64,000 bases of DNA from Juglans regia (taxonomy: Eukaryota; Streptophyta; Magnoliopsida; Fagales; Juglandaceae): positions 62,001 through 126,000 of the forward strand of contig NW_023361643.1 of assembly GCF_001411555.2 (NCBI RefSeq), given 5' to 3'. This document shows positions 42,265 to 54,141 of the stretch, piece by piece. The translations under genes and the position numbers were made by a program. The notes below the pieces were generated by a model. That model did not search any database, had not been told where the DNA came from, and was given only the letters and a program-made list of their open reading frames with translations. Position 1 is the first letter of the stretch; the number at the start of each line of letters is the position of its first letter.

Positions 42265-43285
42265 ATGGAGTGGCTAGAGAAGATCTGGGAGAGACTAAAT
42301 TTGACTAAGGAGGAAAGCTTGCCAATCGAGTTTCAAGCTAGTGATAGTGATTAAGCAAGAATGCAGGGGGAGAGGAGTCTGATTGGGAAGGTGTTCGCAG
42401 AGAGGAGAATCGGAAAGGAGATCATCAGGGCAATGATGGAAAAGATCTGGAAGGTGAGTCGTCCAATGGCTTTCCAAGATCTCAATCCAAATTGCTTTGT
42501 TATTTCTTTTGCAAATGTGAGGGACAAGAGTAAAGTGTTGGGGGGTTGTCCATGGCTGTTCGATAATTTCTTGCTAGTTCTAAAACCTTACGTTGGAAAT
42601 GCTCAGATCCATTTTGTTGACTTTTTCCATGAATGCTTTTGGGTTCAAATGTTTAATCTACCTTTGGATTGCATGAATCGGAAGATAGGGGAGATGGTTG
42701 GGGATACTTTTGGGAAGGTGAGGGAAGTTGAGGTTCAGGAAGAAGACGTTGCTTGGGGTAGCTTCTTGTGGGTGAAGGTCGAGTTAGATTTGAGGAAGAG
42801 CTTAGCTAGAGGTCAAACTATTAATGTGAATGGTGATAGTATGTGGATCCCTTTCCAGTATGAGAAACTACCTAAGATTTGTTTGCAATGTGGTTGTATT
42901 GTGCACGGGGATAAGGGATGTATGCAAAAGGGGGGTGGGTGTAGCTCAATATGGGCCTTGGTTGAGAGCTAAGTTTGCAGGAAGAAGGAGAAAAGTAGAG
43001 AGGAAGAAGGATGGTGTTTCCCAATCTGACTTGGGAAGGGATTGTGAAGGAACCTATACTGAAGGGCTTGAGGTGAGGGAGGGGGAGGTGAGGAGTGGCA
43101 GAGAGGGGAGGAGTGGTTTGAAGAAGGGGGTTTCACAAGAGGAGAGTGAGGGGGAGATGAAGGGGACTAGTGGAGGAGGTCTAGTGGATCTTAGCCTGGT
43201 GCCAATAATTAGTAGAAGTGAGTCACAAAATTTTGATGGTGATGTGGATGCTATATTGGTGCAAGACTTAGGGTTGAAGGTTTAG
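42265..43285 (+). pseudogene. LINE ORF1: DUF4283 and CCHC zinc knuckle
   Basis: It starts MEWLEKIWERLNLTKEE at 42,265. TAA at 42,352-42,354 breaks the frame after QASDSD, and it continues as IGKVFAERRIGKEIIRAMME, KIWKVSRPMAFQDLNPNCFV and LGGCPWLFDNFLLVLKPY (the DUF4283 core). Then comes LARGQTINVNGDSMWIPFQY and a zinc knuckle ICLQCGCIVHGDKGC. A frame change near 42,930 leads into a basic/acidic linker to about 43,285. ORF1 would bind LINE RNA. Confidence 0.85.
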
Positions 43286-43511
43286 AGGGAGATCAGAGGG
43301 GTTTGATGAAAAGGAAGGCTGGGAGTTGGAAGAGGAGAGCTTAGGGGAAAAGTTTAGGGAGTGAGGGTTCTTTGTCTTCCTTACTTGCAAAAAGAAATGA
43401 ATGTGAGGGGATTGTTTCTGGGTTCAGGACAGGTACAAAGAAAAAAATGAGGAAAGAGTGTGAGGAGGGTGTGGCTGTTTCTTCAAGTTTGGTGGAGGCT
43501 GTTAGTCAGCC

Positions 43512-44260
43512 CCACCATGCATTATGAGTTGGTTAAGTTGGAACTGCTGAGGGCTGGGCAACCCTCGGACAGTTCAAGACCTTTATCTGATGGTAAAGGA
43601 GAATAAGCCAAAAGTTGTGTTTCTAATTGAAGTTATGATCAAAATAGGTAGGGTGGAAGGCTTGAAGCGAAGATTAGGCATGGAGGGTTGTTTTGTTGTT
43701 GAACCTGTTGGGAAGAGGGGAGGTCTAGCTCTGTTTTGGGACAAGGATGTGGATCTGGAAATTTTAAACAATTCTCAATGGCACATAAATAGTTTGGTTA
43801 AGAATGATGGAGGAAGGGAGAAGTGGATTTTTATTGGGTTCTATGGTCATCTTGATGCCTCAAAGAGGAAGTTATCTTGGGAGTTGCTATCTTCATTAAA
43901 GCCTAGGAGTGGGGAGGCATGATGGTAGTTGGAAATTTTAATGAAATATTACTCAAATGGGAGAAAGAAGGGGGGAAACAGCATGAGGAGAGGCTGATGG
44001 AGCAGTTCAGAGTAGTGTTAGAGGAAAATGGTCTGACAGATTTGGGATATGTGGGATGCCCATTTACTTGGAGTAATAGACACAATGACTCAACCTTTAC
44101 AAATGAAAGACTTGACAGATTTGTTGCAAATCTGAGTTGGAGAGATATTTTTAAAAAAGTGAAGGTGGAGGGGCTCACTGCTAGGAGCTCTGACCATAAA
44201 CCTTTCCTATTATCTTCTGTGGATGTTCCCTGTTGCTTCGGCAAGGGAATTAGAAAATTC
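43512..44260 (+). pseudogene. LINE endonuclease domain (catalytic site changed)
   Basis: An exo/endonuclease/phosphatase fold: MSWLSWNC-stop-GLGNPRT, PKVVFLIE, GGLALFWDKDVDLEI, KWIFIGFYG, NFNEIL, GCPFTWSNRHND, NERLDRFVA and SSDHKPFLL. The usual N-C-R-G-L-G has TGA for Arg (43,548-43,550), and the catalytic G-D-F-N-E reads GNFNE (Asp to Asn). The SDH residues are kept. A frame break separates the halves at about 43,918. Confidence 0.85.
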
Positions 44261-44849
44261 AAATTCGAAGCTAGCTGGGTTAAAGATGGTGAGTGTGGAG
44301 AAGTAGTGAAGGGTGGTTGCTTAGATAAAAGGTATAGTAGTGATCCTTGGCTGAAGGTTCAAAATCTGTTACTTTCTTGTAGTGGAATGTTGAGAAAGTG
44401 GGCAAGAAATAAAGATGGTAATAGAGGGAAAGAGATAGAGAAGATGACTGGGAGGATTAAAAAATTGCAAGATATAGAGAGATCTGAAAAGGTTGGGGAA
44501 ATAAAAGAATTACAAAAGTAGGTTGGGGTGCTTTTAGTGCAGGAAGATGTAAAGTGGCGGCAGAGGGTTAAACAAAATTGGTATAGGCTTGGTGATAAAA
44601 ACACCAAGTTTTTCCATGCATGTGCATCACAGAGGAGGAGGTGAAACCAGATTAAGGCAGTTTTGGACACTCAAAACAGGCTGTGGGAGGAGCAAGAGGG
44701 TATTGCTGGGGCTTTCTATGGGTATTACTCAGAAGTGTTTAAGACTGCAGCACCTTCAAGAGTAGCCATTGATTCTATCTTGGAACCTGGAACCTAGAGT
44801 CACAGTTGAAATGAATGAGGCTTTGCAAAGAGAGTTCGCAAAATAAGAA

Positions 44850-46115
44850 GTAGAAGCTGCTTTACTTCAAATAGGCCCTCTAAAATCCCCAGGGTCAAAT
44901 GGCTATGGGGCGTGCTTTTACCAAGCTTATTGGAATATAGTGGGGGAAGATGTGTGTGCCGCTGCTCTCAGCTTTCTAAAGGGCGGAGGTATGTTGAAAA
45001 ATGTCAATCATACTCATGTTGCTTTGATCCCTAAAGTAAAAGAGCCGAAAAGAGTTGGAGACTTTAGGCCTATTAGTCTATGTAACGTGGTGTATAAAAT
45101 TGTTGCAAATAGACTAAAAGTGGTCCTCAATGATGATATTTCAAAGAACCAGAGTGCTTTCATCCCAGGGAGACTCATTTCAGACAATATAATAGCAGCT
45201 TATGAAATTCTACATTCTATGAAAGTAAGGCAAAATGGGAGAAGGGGGTGTATGGCTTTAAAACTTGACATTTCTAAAGCATACGATAGAGTAGAATGGG
45301 ATTATTTGAAGGCTGTTATGGTGAAAATGGGGTTTGGGGGCAGATGGGTGGAGTTAATTATGCAGTCTGTAACCTCTGTGTCAACTACCGTTTCAGTGAA
45401 TGGGAAACTAGGAGGTACTATATGTCTAACAAGGGGGCTGAGGCAGGGTAACCCTCTGTCTCCCTACCTTTTTCTCATCTGTGGTGAAGGCCTGAGTTGC
45501 TTATTAAATTAGGCTGAGGCTTGAGGGGACCTGAATGATGTTTTTGTTACTAGAGGGGGCTTAAAGATTACACATTTGCTCTTTGCAGACGATTGTATCA
45601 TTTATGGGCAATGAAATTGGCAGGAATGGGGGAAGATTAAGAGGGTGGTGCTTGAGGTATATGAGCAAGCATCGGGGCAAAGCCTGAACAGACAGAAAAC
45701 TTCTTTGTTCTTCATCTCTAATACTCAAATAGATGTGAGGAGTAGAATTGCAAGGGATGTGGGTGTTGGGGTGCAGAATAATTGTGAGAAGTATTTGGGG
45801 TTACCAGTTACGGTGGGAAGGTCTCAATACAACGCCTTTAGAGGGATAAAAGATAGAGTGTGGAATAAAATTAGCAATTGCAAAAATCAGTTTTTATCTT
45901 CCTCGGGTAAGGAAATCCTCTTGAAGGCAATGATACAAGCAGTTCCCACTTACCATATGAATGTGTTCAAACTCCCAAAAAGGTTGTGTAAAGAAATTGC
46001 AGCTTTAATTGCTAGATTTTGGTGGGGTTTTAAACAAAATGACAGGAAGATACAATGGAAGAGTTGGGCAAAGTTAGGGGCTACAAAATCAGCAGGTGGT
46101 TTGGGGTTCAGATAA
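44850..46115 (+). pseudogene. LINE reverse transcriptase
   Basis: RVT_1 blocks: LKSPGSNGYGACFYQAYW, HVALIPKVKEPKRVGDFRPI, SLCNVVYKIVANRLK, QSAFIPGRLISDNIIAAYE, ALKLDISKAYDRVEWDYL, LRQGNPLSPYLFLICGEGLS and LLFADDCIIY (catalytic DD intact). Next come GQSLNRQKTSLFFISNT, EKYLGLPVTVGRS, SGKEILLKAMIQAVPTYHMN and the GGLGFR block of the linker. Stops at 45,510 and 45,615 and others break the frame. Confidence 0.9.
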
Positions 46116-46679
46116 CTCAAGAGTTTCAACCAAGCCTTACTTGCAAAGCAGTGTTGGAGAGTGCTTAATATTCCCAATTCAGTTGCAGCAAAGGTTTTGA
46201 AGGAAAAATATTGCAAGCACTCTGATTTTTTAAAGGCTAAGCTGGGTTGTGGACCCTCAAAAATTTGGAGGAGTTTATGGGGTTCCCTTGAGCTTCTAAA
46301 AGAGGGGTTGGTGTGGAGGATAGGGAATGATGGGCAAGTGAGGATTTGGGGAGATAAATGGATACCAAAGCCATCTTGTTTAGTATGCAATCTCCTATGA
46401 AGAACCTAAGAGTGGATGCAAGGGTTAATGAGTTGATTGAGTGTGGTAGGTGGAATTAGAAGCTAGTGAGGGATACTCTGATGGAAGAGGACGCAGATGT
46501 GGTGTGTGGGATTCCTATAAGCCATGCAAATTCCCTTGACAAAAGATGGGTGTTTTAGTTTGAAAAGTGCAAACCATCTAGAGACGGACAGGAAAGGGAG
46601 AGGGGAAGGGGGTCCATCTAGTTTGAATGTGGGAAAGGATGGCTGGAAAATTCTGTGTTAATTGAATACCTCTGAAATT

Positions 46680-47572
46680 GTGAAGATGTTTCTGTGGAAG
46701 GCTATAAGTAATAGTTTACCTACTAGACAAAATCTAGCTACAAGGGGTGTAGTGGATAATCCATTATGTCCTGTGTGTGGTTTACCATGTTCTCTGAAGT
46801 TGCAGTACAATAGCAGATGTGTGGGCTGATAAATCTAGTCTTGTTCAGAAGTGGCTTCGAGTGAGGGAAGATTTTCTGGGGCTGTGACAAGCTATGGTAG
46901 AGAAGTTACAAGCTGAGGTGTTGGACCTTGTTGCTTTTGTGATGAGGAATATTTTGCTAAGGAGAAACATCTATGTTTTTGAAGGAAGATTTAAAGCTCC
47001 TACTGTGTTGTTTTTACAAGCTCAAGAAGACATGGTAAAGTATAAAGAAGAGCAGGTGGTTAGGTGCAATGATAGAAATGCAAGACAACTGAATTGAAGA
47101 GAGTCTAGATAGAAGAGGCCTAGTGAGGGGTTTGTTAAAGTAAATTGGGATGCAGCTATGGATTCAGAAAAGAAAAGAATGGGGTTGGGAGTAGTGGTGA
47201 GAGATGAGGAGGGTGAAGTGTTGTTATCCCTTTGTAAGCCAATGGAAGGATTGAGTAATAGTGCTACTGCTGAGTTGTATGCCTTGTGGGAAGCTCTAAG
47301 GGTGTGTGCTGAGTTGAATTGGGCTAAGGCTATCTTTGAAGGGGATGCGTTGTCTGTGATCAAGTTTGTTAATAGCTCGAGTTGCAGCTGGGAATGGCAT
47401 GGATAGCTAGTGGAAGACATCAAGATGATCCATTATAATAGACAGAACTGGTATATACAACATACTTATAGAGAATGTAATAATGTAGCTCATACACTTG
47501 CTAGGATAGCTTTCACTTTTTTGAGGAGAGAGTCTAGATTGAGGAGGGGCCTTCGGGCATCCATTCTTTAGT
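46680..47572 (+). pseudogene. LINE zf-RVT remnant and RNase H domain
   Basis: The zinc-binding RT-associated segment (FLWKAISNSLPTRQNLATRG, NPLCPVC) is cut short near 46,800 and joined to the linker before RNase H. That implies an internal deletion of the second half of zf-RVT. RNase H (RVT_3) follows: KVNWDAAMDSEKKRMGLGVV, ATAELYALWEALRV, IFEGDALSVIKFV, then a stop, then RECNNVAHTLARIA. The active-site acids D, E and D are present. Confidence 0.85.
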
Positions 47573-47648
47573 ATTGAAGGACATAGTTTGTAGTCAAGAT
47601 TCGAGGTAATACAAAAAGATTTTTTCTAGTTCAAAAAAAAAAAGGAGT

Positions 47649-48644
47649 ATCATCTTTAATGAACACAACAAATTATTGGTTGGCAGTTGTGAAAATGAAT
47701 ATGACTATTAAACAATGAAAATTTTGAGTGTCATAATATTGCAATATGGGTAATGATACTGGCCTTACACCTCCTTAATTTAATATTGTTTTACTATACA
47801 GTTTTGTTTCCTTTTGCTCTGTAAATCTTGATTAAAAATCTCATAGAATGACTTTTTTGCATAATCTAGAGGAAAATAAATTTAATTTTATTAAAATTGA
47901 CCTTTTTTTGCATTTGAGTTAATTTTTAAAAAATTGAATTTATTTTGAATTAATTTATATGATTACGTTCGTTGATTAAATTTAGTTTCTTATAGATTAA
48001 GCAAGAAGATCATATTTTGAAATTTTTAATCTAGATTCAAATAGCAAAAGGAAACAAAATAACTAAATAATAAAATAGTAATAAAGATTGTATAAGGGTA
48101 TATTTTTACCGTTTACAAGTCTCACATATTTGCTTTGAAAAATAATAAGATCCACCATCAACAAGTCAATTTTTTTATATTAATATCATATTTATTTATT
48201 TATTTATTTTTAGAAAAAAGTGTGGAAGTTTATGCACCCAAAGATTATACAATTATTTTTTTGGGGAACGGATTTTCCTTGGCAAGCTCATTCAATAAGA
48301 ATGTTTTAAATAGGCTTCTAGATTTTGCTAAACATTTGATTGCTGAACATTTGATTTCTACAAGTCAGTTTTTTATATTTAATGAAGAGTAATATTATAT
48401 ATAGTTGTAGTGTGCATAAATACAGCATAATTCTTTTGAGAAAGAATAAAATATATATTCAAAAATTAATTTTTTTCATAAAATTTTATATTTACTTATT
48501 TTTCATAAAGAGATTGCACTTATGCTCTACAAATATCATTATTTCTCTTTAATGAGTATAACAAATTTTTCGTTGGAAGTTGTGAAATTGAATATGACTA
48601 TTAATCAATCAATATGACTCTCACGCGCGTGGTCATGTCAATAT
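47649..48644. repeat. Host upstream-region repeat: rest of unit 2 and start of unit 3
   Basis: 47,649-48,110 aligns with 21,367-21,427 joined to 41,457-41,840 (AACAAATTATTGGTTGG, TTTGCTCTGTAAATCTTGAT). 48,531-48,644 starts a third copy (TTTAATGAGTATAACAAATT, GAATATGACTATTAA), which the hAT element interrupts. No gene is seen between, only A/T-rich sequence. Confidence 0.7.
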
Positions 48645-51600
48645 TAGGGGTGGCAATATGTGATACGACCCGTTAACCCAACACGAATACGACATGATAA
48701 AAGCGGGTTAGGGTTTAGTCTTAACGGGTTCGGGTCAAAACGGGTTGACCCGTTAACACACGATTGCTTAACGGGTCACTAACGGGTCAACCCGTTATGA
48801 CCCGTTTAAAATGTTAAAATTACCCTTATATCCTTTACCCTTATAACCTAAAGGTTATAACTAAAAGTCTAAAACTAGTTAAAAAAAAACCCTAACTCAA
48901 TCAGCCGCCCCCCCTGTTTCGTTACTTTCGTCGTTCCTTCCTTCTTTAGAAACTCGATCCGAACTCCTTGGCTCCTCGCGACGACCACGCCACCCTCCAA
49001 GCTCGCCGCTCCACTCCTCTTCACGGTGACGTCGCGTCGCCTCCACTCCAGTGTGCTTCAGTCTTCACGCCTCACAGTGACGCCGCCCCCCTCTAGTTTC
49101 ACGGTGACGCCGAGTCGCCCACAAAGATTTAAACCACGGATTCGCACTTGCCGCCGCCAGCGCCCCATCGCCCACGCCTGTCGCCCAAACTCGTCGCCCA
49201 TGCCGCGCCTTCCACTGTAAGAAAATTTGATTTTCGAGTTGTTAAATGTGTTGTACAATTGTTCTATATTTTTTCTCGGCATCCAAACACGGTAACACCC
49301 ATGGATTCCCGATTGAGTTATTTATGCTTCTTCACGTGTGGCTAGGGTTATGGGTTCATTAAAAAAAAAATAGTTTGAGAATGTGACTGTGAGACGTGGT
49401 AGTACAAGTATCTAGAAGAGTAAAATCGTAATGTTCTTCTGTATGTAATTGTATTTGGGATTAAGCACAGGTCATGAATAATTAACCATAAAATCACTAC
49501 TGCTTTGTGTCTTTCACTTGAATAATTAAGCGCAGGTCATGAGTATTTCCTCTGTGTATTAGCCTTTTCTCTCCTTTTTAATTCTTTGGTTTGAAAAGTC
49601 TCGGTAAATCTCAGCTTTCGCTTTCTCTGGCTACAGAACTTAAAGAGAAAAGGAAGTTAAGGAACTCATGTGAGGGAAAGGTTGATTTTTTTTAGAACAG
49701 TTTGGTCTCAATTATTTCACTAGCCGGTTTAATTTGAAAGTGCCAAAGATCTTGAAACAATTGAAAAAAAAAAAACCCACTCATAAGTACGTAGAAAATA
49801 AAAAGGATTTGAGTTATCATGAGTCGGTCATGATGAGCAGTCAATATAACAAGTCATCAGGAGATAAACTAGCTAGTAATCCTGTTTTGAACATCGAAGA
49901 TTGATTGTATTAGCATCTTTCAGCTTTGCGGTGGTTTGTTGAGATGGCTGAGAATTCTCCCTAACAAGAATAAATTATTAAATTTGGATCCAAGAAGAGA
50001 TGATTATATATTGCTACATGAATAGATGGTGGAGAAAATTTAATAAATTTGGTGTGTATGTCATCCCAAAGTGGAGAAAAATAAAACAAGAAAAAAAAAT
50101 TAAAATACAAAAATTATTGAAGGTAAGTCATGCTTTACTATTGTCATTAACTCAACTAAAACTCCAATAAATTCAGTTAAAGAGTTCATTTATTTTATTT
50201 TACCCAAAGTCTCTTGAAATGTAATCTACACGATTGTACTACGAGTATATCTTTCTCCTACTCAATCAGGCATATTCTAGATGATCTTAATCAAGAATTC
50301 TAGAAGATATATATATATATCAATCTCGTAATAAATTTTGTAATTAATTATAAAATTGGCCATAAATTTGCTGCTTCCATTTTTTACGCGTAAATTGGTC
50401 CCCTACAATTAATGTCCTACTCTTATATTTGTTCTTGTTGTTTGTTGTCAGATGAGTTCGGCAGCAAGTGAAAATGATGAGATGATTGATTTGGACCCGT
50501 TTGACTCAGAAAGTTTTCAAAATGAGGAAGTTAAAACAAAAAGAAGGAAATGGTCAAACGTGTGGGCTTTTTTTGAAATGGTTCCTGATTCTGAGAACAA
50601 TGATGGCAAACCACGAGCCAAGTGTAAGATGTGTGGAGTTATTTATATGGCAGCAAGCAAATATGGAACGGGCAATATGAAGCGTTACATTGAGACACGC
50701 CCTAGGAGAAGTTCACGAGATATTGGACAGATGATGTTATCACAAAATAGTGAAAATATTTCGGTAAGCACTCATAAATTTGACACTGAACAATATAGAG
50801 AAATTTTGGTATATGCTATTGTGAAGCTTGAATTGCCTTTTCGGTTTGTTGAATATTCGGGGGTGAGATTTTTATTACAATATTTACGTCCAGATGTTCC
50901 AATTATTTCTAGGAATACTGCCAAGGCTGATTTAGTTAAGATGTATCATTGAGAAAAAAAAATGATTAAATGCATGTTAAATGATTCTCCTGGTAGAATT
51001 AGTCTAACATCTTACTTATGGACTTCTATAACCACTGATGGTTATATGTGCATTACAGCACATTTTCTAGATAAGAATTGGGTTTTGCAGAAAAGGGTTT
51101 TGAACTTTTCTTTTATGCCACCACCACATAATGACATATCTTTGTATGAAAAAATTTATAATTTGCTATGTGAGTGGGGAATTCAACACAAGATTTTTTC
51201 ATTGACTTTAGACAATGCTTCTTCTAATGATGTTTCAGTAGAGTTGTTAAAAACTCAATTGAACATTAAGAAAGCTCTTCTTTGTGATGGTGAGTTCTTT
51301 CATCTTCGTTGTTGTGCTCATATTCTGAATTTGGTAGTACAAGATGGATTAAAAGAGATTGATGTTGCTATCAAAAAAGTTCGTGAAAGTATCAAGTATG
51401 TCAAAGGATCACAAACAAGGAAAGTAAAATTTATGGATTCAACAAATCAAATGTCTTTGGATAGCAAGAAAGGGTTGAGACAGGATGTCCCCACTAGATG
51501 GAATTCTACTTATCTTATGCTTGAGAGTGCTCTTTTCTATCGCCGTGCCTTTACTCATTTGGAGTTGACTGATTCCAATTTTAAGCATTGTCCATCAATA

Positions 51601-53152
51601 TCTGAGTGGGAAAGAGTACAGAAGATTAACGATTTATTGAGAGTTTTTTTATAGAGACACTTGTAATTTTTCTGGGATGAAATACCCTATAGCCAATCTC
51701 TACTTTCCATCAGTGTTTTCGATTTGTTTTATATTAAAGAGGCACTTTGAGGGTGAAGATGACTACATGAAGAGAATGTGTTATAAAATGCTTGCTAAGT
51801 TTGAGAAATATTGGTCCGAGTTCAATGTGTTGTTGGTTATAGCAGTTATATTGGATCATCGATACAAGCTTCATTTTGTTGATTTTTCTTATACAAAGCT
51901 TTATGGAGAATGTTCTATAGAGTATATGAATGTTCGGAGCAAAATGTCATCTCTTTTTATGGAATATGGTTCTTCTAGTGCTCCTACAATGACATGTTCT
52001 ACCACGACTTCTGATAGCACTATTACTAGAGAGGAAAGTCAGTCTTCATATGATAATTTTTTATTGGAGGTAATATCAAATAATATTTTTTGTTTAATGA
52101 TTTATATTATATTGTTGTTTCATATCACATAGTGGCTTGAAAATATTTTTATTTGTTTTTTGTATACAGGAATTTGATACATTTAGACCTGATGAACTTT
52201 CTGGCTATATGAGAAAAAGTCAATTAGATCTTTACTTGGATGAACCTAGGGCAGAAAGAAATGCAAAGATTGATATTCTTTCCTTTTGGAAAGTAAATGA
52301 ATTTCGTTATCCTGATCTTGCTCGTATGGCTCGTGACATTTTGAGTGTTCTAGTTTCTACAGTTGCATCTGAATCTACTTTTAGTGTTGGTGGTCGTATC
52401 ATTGATCAGTTTAGAAGTGCACTAAAAGCAGATATTGTTGAAGCATTAGTTTGCACTAGAGATTGGTTATATGGTGAGGAGCAAGGTAATATTATAGTAT
52501 TTTATTAAATAAATGACTGTAATTTTTCAATAATATAAAACTTTACTGATGTCTTTTTTTTAATAGAAATACAAGAAGAAGTTAAATTGGACGAGTTAAC
52601 TGAAGATGTAATGGAGTTGGAGAACAACAAGGGCAAGGGCTTGGAGGACGCTCCACCTCATTCTTCAACTTCTAGATTTGTTTAGATTTGTATTTTTAAT
52701 TTTTATTATATTTGGGATTGTAATATTAATATATTTACTATGTGTGTTTTGTTTATTATATTTGAGATGTAATTTTAATATATTGTTACAATGTGTGTGG
52801 ATATTTGTTTGGATTGTAATTTTAGACTTGTAGTTTTTTTTTTTTAGATATTATTTATATTTAAAATTTATAATGGGATAAAACGGGTCGTGTTGGGTCG
52901 TGTCGTATCGTGTCAGTTCAATTCATTAATGTAAACGGGTTGGAACGGGTCGGGTCGTGTCGTGTCAATTTATTTTCTAATGTGTCATAACGGGTCGTGT
53001 CATGTCAACCCGTTATCAAACCGTGTCGTGTTCGTGTTTAGAATTTTGACACGAAACCCTTAACGGGTCGTGTTAGTGTTGACCCATTAACTGTAATGTA
53101 TATACTCTGACATGATACGAACATGACCCGTTAATACGATTTGACACCCCTA
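48645..53152 (+). mobile_element. hAT element (Ac/Tag-like, BED-finger transposase), 4.5 kb, complete ends
   Basis: Tips TAGGGGTGGCAAT (48,645) and, inverted, TAGGGGTGTCAAATCG (from 53,152), with a perfect 8-bp target duplication GTCAATAT (48,637-48,644 and 53,153-53,160). Subterminal regions are packed with ACGGGTCGTGTCGTGTC-type repeats (48,660-48,810 and 52,875-53,130). One spliced transposase gene lies inside. Confidence 0.95.
50452..52685 (+). pseudogene. hAT transposase (RICESLEEPER-like), broken
   Basis: The ATG at 50,452 sits directly on a GTCAG acceptor, so there is a 5' leader intron. BED finger: SNVWAFFEMVP and CKMCGVIYMAASKYGTGNMK, followed by RYIETRP where the family has His and Cys, so both distal zinc ligands are lost. 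Core: TSITTDGYMCITAHFLDKNW, LTLDNASSNDVSVELL, LRCCAHILNLVVQDGL, DVPTRWNSTYLMLE, DHRYKLHFVDFSY. After an intron (52,070-52,169) comes the C-terminal dimerisation domain: LDLYLDEPRAER, ILSFWKVNEFRYPDLARMAR, VASESTFSVGGRIIDQFRSA and ALVCTRDWL. A last exon runs 52,567-52,685. TGA at 50,950-50,952 and a frameshift near 51,650 inactivate it. Confidence 0.92.
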
Positions 53153-53160
53153 GTCAATAT

Positions 53161-53850
53161 CCACCGTCCATTTAGTGTGAACGTTTGCCTTTAAATCAAC
53201 GTCCATTTCAGATGTGCAAATGAAATAGAGAAGCCTGCTATGAAAAAGTAGATTTTTAACAGTAGGGGGGCATTTGCAGTATTTGCAAATACTGTACTCC
53301 TTTGCCGACATTGTACTATTGGTAGGAGGTCATTTTCAATATTTTTTAATTGACATTTATTTCATTTTCAATAGTGATGTGGCAGTTTTCATGTGTGCGC
53401 CAATTAAGTAGTTGATAAAAACAAATTACTTCAAATATGACACGTGTCTGGAGATCATAGTATTAAGAAGAAGAGTAGTATCCATTCATACCCCAGCTAG
53501 CCAGTTCCTCTCTCTAATGTTAGAAATTTCCTTCCCTCTTCCATTAACAAACATTAAAAAAAAAAAACAAAAATACCAGAACAATGAACAGTAAAACTAA
53601 ATGTGATGATGAAATACTATAGTAAAAATGAAAACTGTAAATATTTTTACATGATCCAATAAAATTGATCTTTTGATCAGTCATTTAATAAATATATGCA
53701 AAATGATTAACCATCGCTCTTAGAAATAAATTGTTTGGGTATGGGGAAAAATTGCTATTAACTATAATACATTAATCATTATATTCGCTCTAATATTGGA
53801 CAAGATAACAATATTGAAAAATAGAAGAAATATTTAATTACAAGTCAAAT
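53161..53850. other. End of host repeat unit 3 and A/T-rich interval
   Basis: 53,161-53,225 (CCACCGTCCATTTAGTGTGA, ATCAACGTCCATTTC) matches 41,855-41,905, closing the third unit. The rest is A/T-rich. From 53,730 it resembles the 3' flank of the PP2A-A pseudogene at 4,230-4,360. Confidence 0.5.
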
Positions 53851-53950
53851 CAAGGTTGACATTTTGTCCTCATCACATGACTTCAGAGCTTAATTGGTTG
53901 GTGAAGAATCTCACATCAACGGCTGGATCCCCATCGAGTTCGACCCAACT
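53851..53950 (-). pseudogene. PP2A scaffold subunit A last-exon fragment, copy 2
   Basis: The minus strand reads VELDGDPAVDVRFFTNQL followed by SSEVM and shifted residues, matching the exon at 4366-4485. The front of the exon (EKTIRPC) is missing. Flanking sequence on the low side is also shared with copy 1. Confidence 0.7.
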
Positions 53951-53976
53951 AGAATTTGTTGTCATATCACATCTAA

Positions 53977-54138
53977 GGAGACGTTTGTATTCGTAGTTCA
54001 TCTCAACTCATCTCACTACTATTCATTACTATTCAGCAACTTTAACTCACAAATCTCACTACAATTCAGAACTCATCTCATTACTATTTACAATCCATCT
54101 CAATTCATCTCAAGTCATCTTCGAATCCAAACGTCTCC
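53977..54138. mobile_element. Tourist-like MITE, 162 bp, TAA target duplication
   Basis: Ends GGAGACGTTTGTATTCG and, inverted, GGAGACGTTTGGATTCG (16 of 17 matching). TAA is duplicated at 53,974-53,976 and 54,139-54,141. The interior is built of CATCTCA(A/C)TCATCTC and CTACTATTCA runs. A 3-bp TAA duplication is typical of PIF/Harbinger MITEs. Confidence 0.92.
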
Positions 54139-54141
54139 TAA

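Larger units (their letters stand above)
42102..47643 (+). mobile_element. L1-type LINE (non-LTR retrotransposon), decayed
   Basis: It carries ORF1 (DUF4283 and a CCHC knuckle), endonuclease, RT, zf-RVT and RNase H in L1 order, and ends in a poly-A run (47,632-47,643). Host sequence resumes at 47,649 and aligns with 21,367 onward. ATCATC at 42,096-42,101 and 47,649-47,654 may be the target duplication; that is short for a LINE. Confidence 0.9.
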
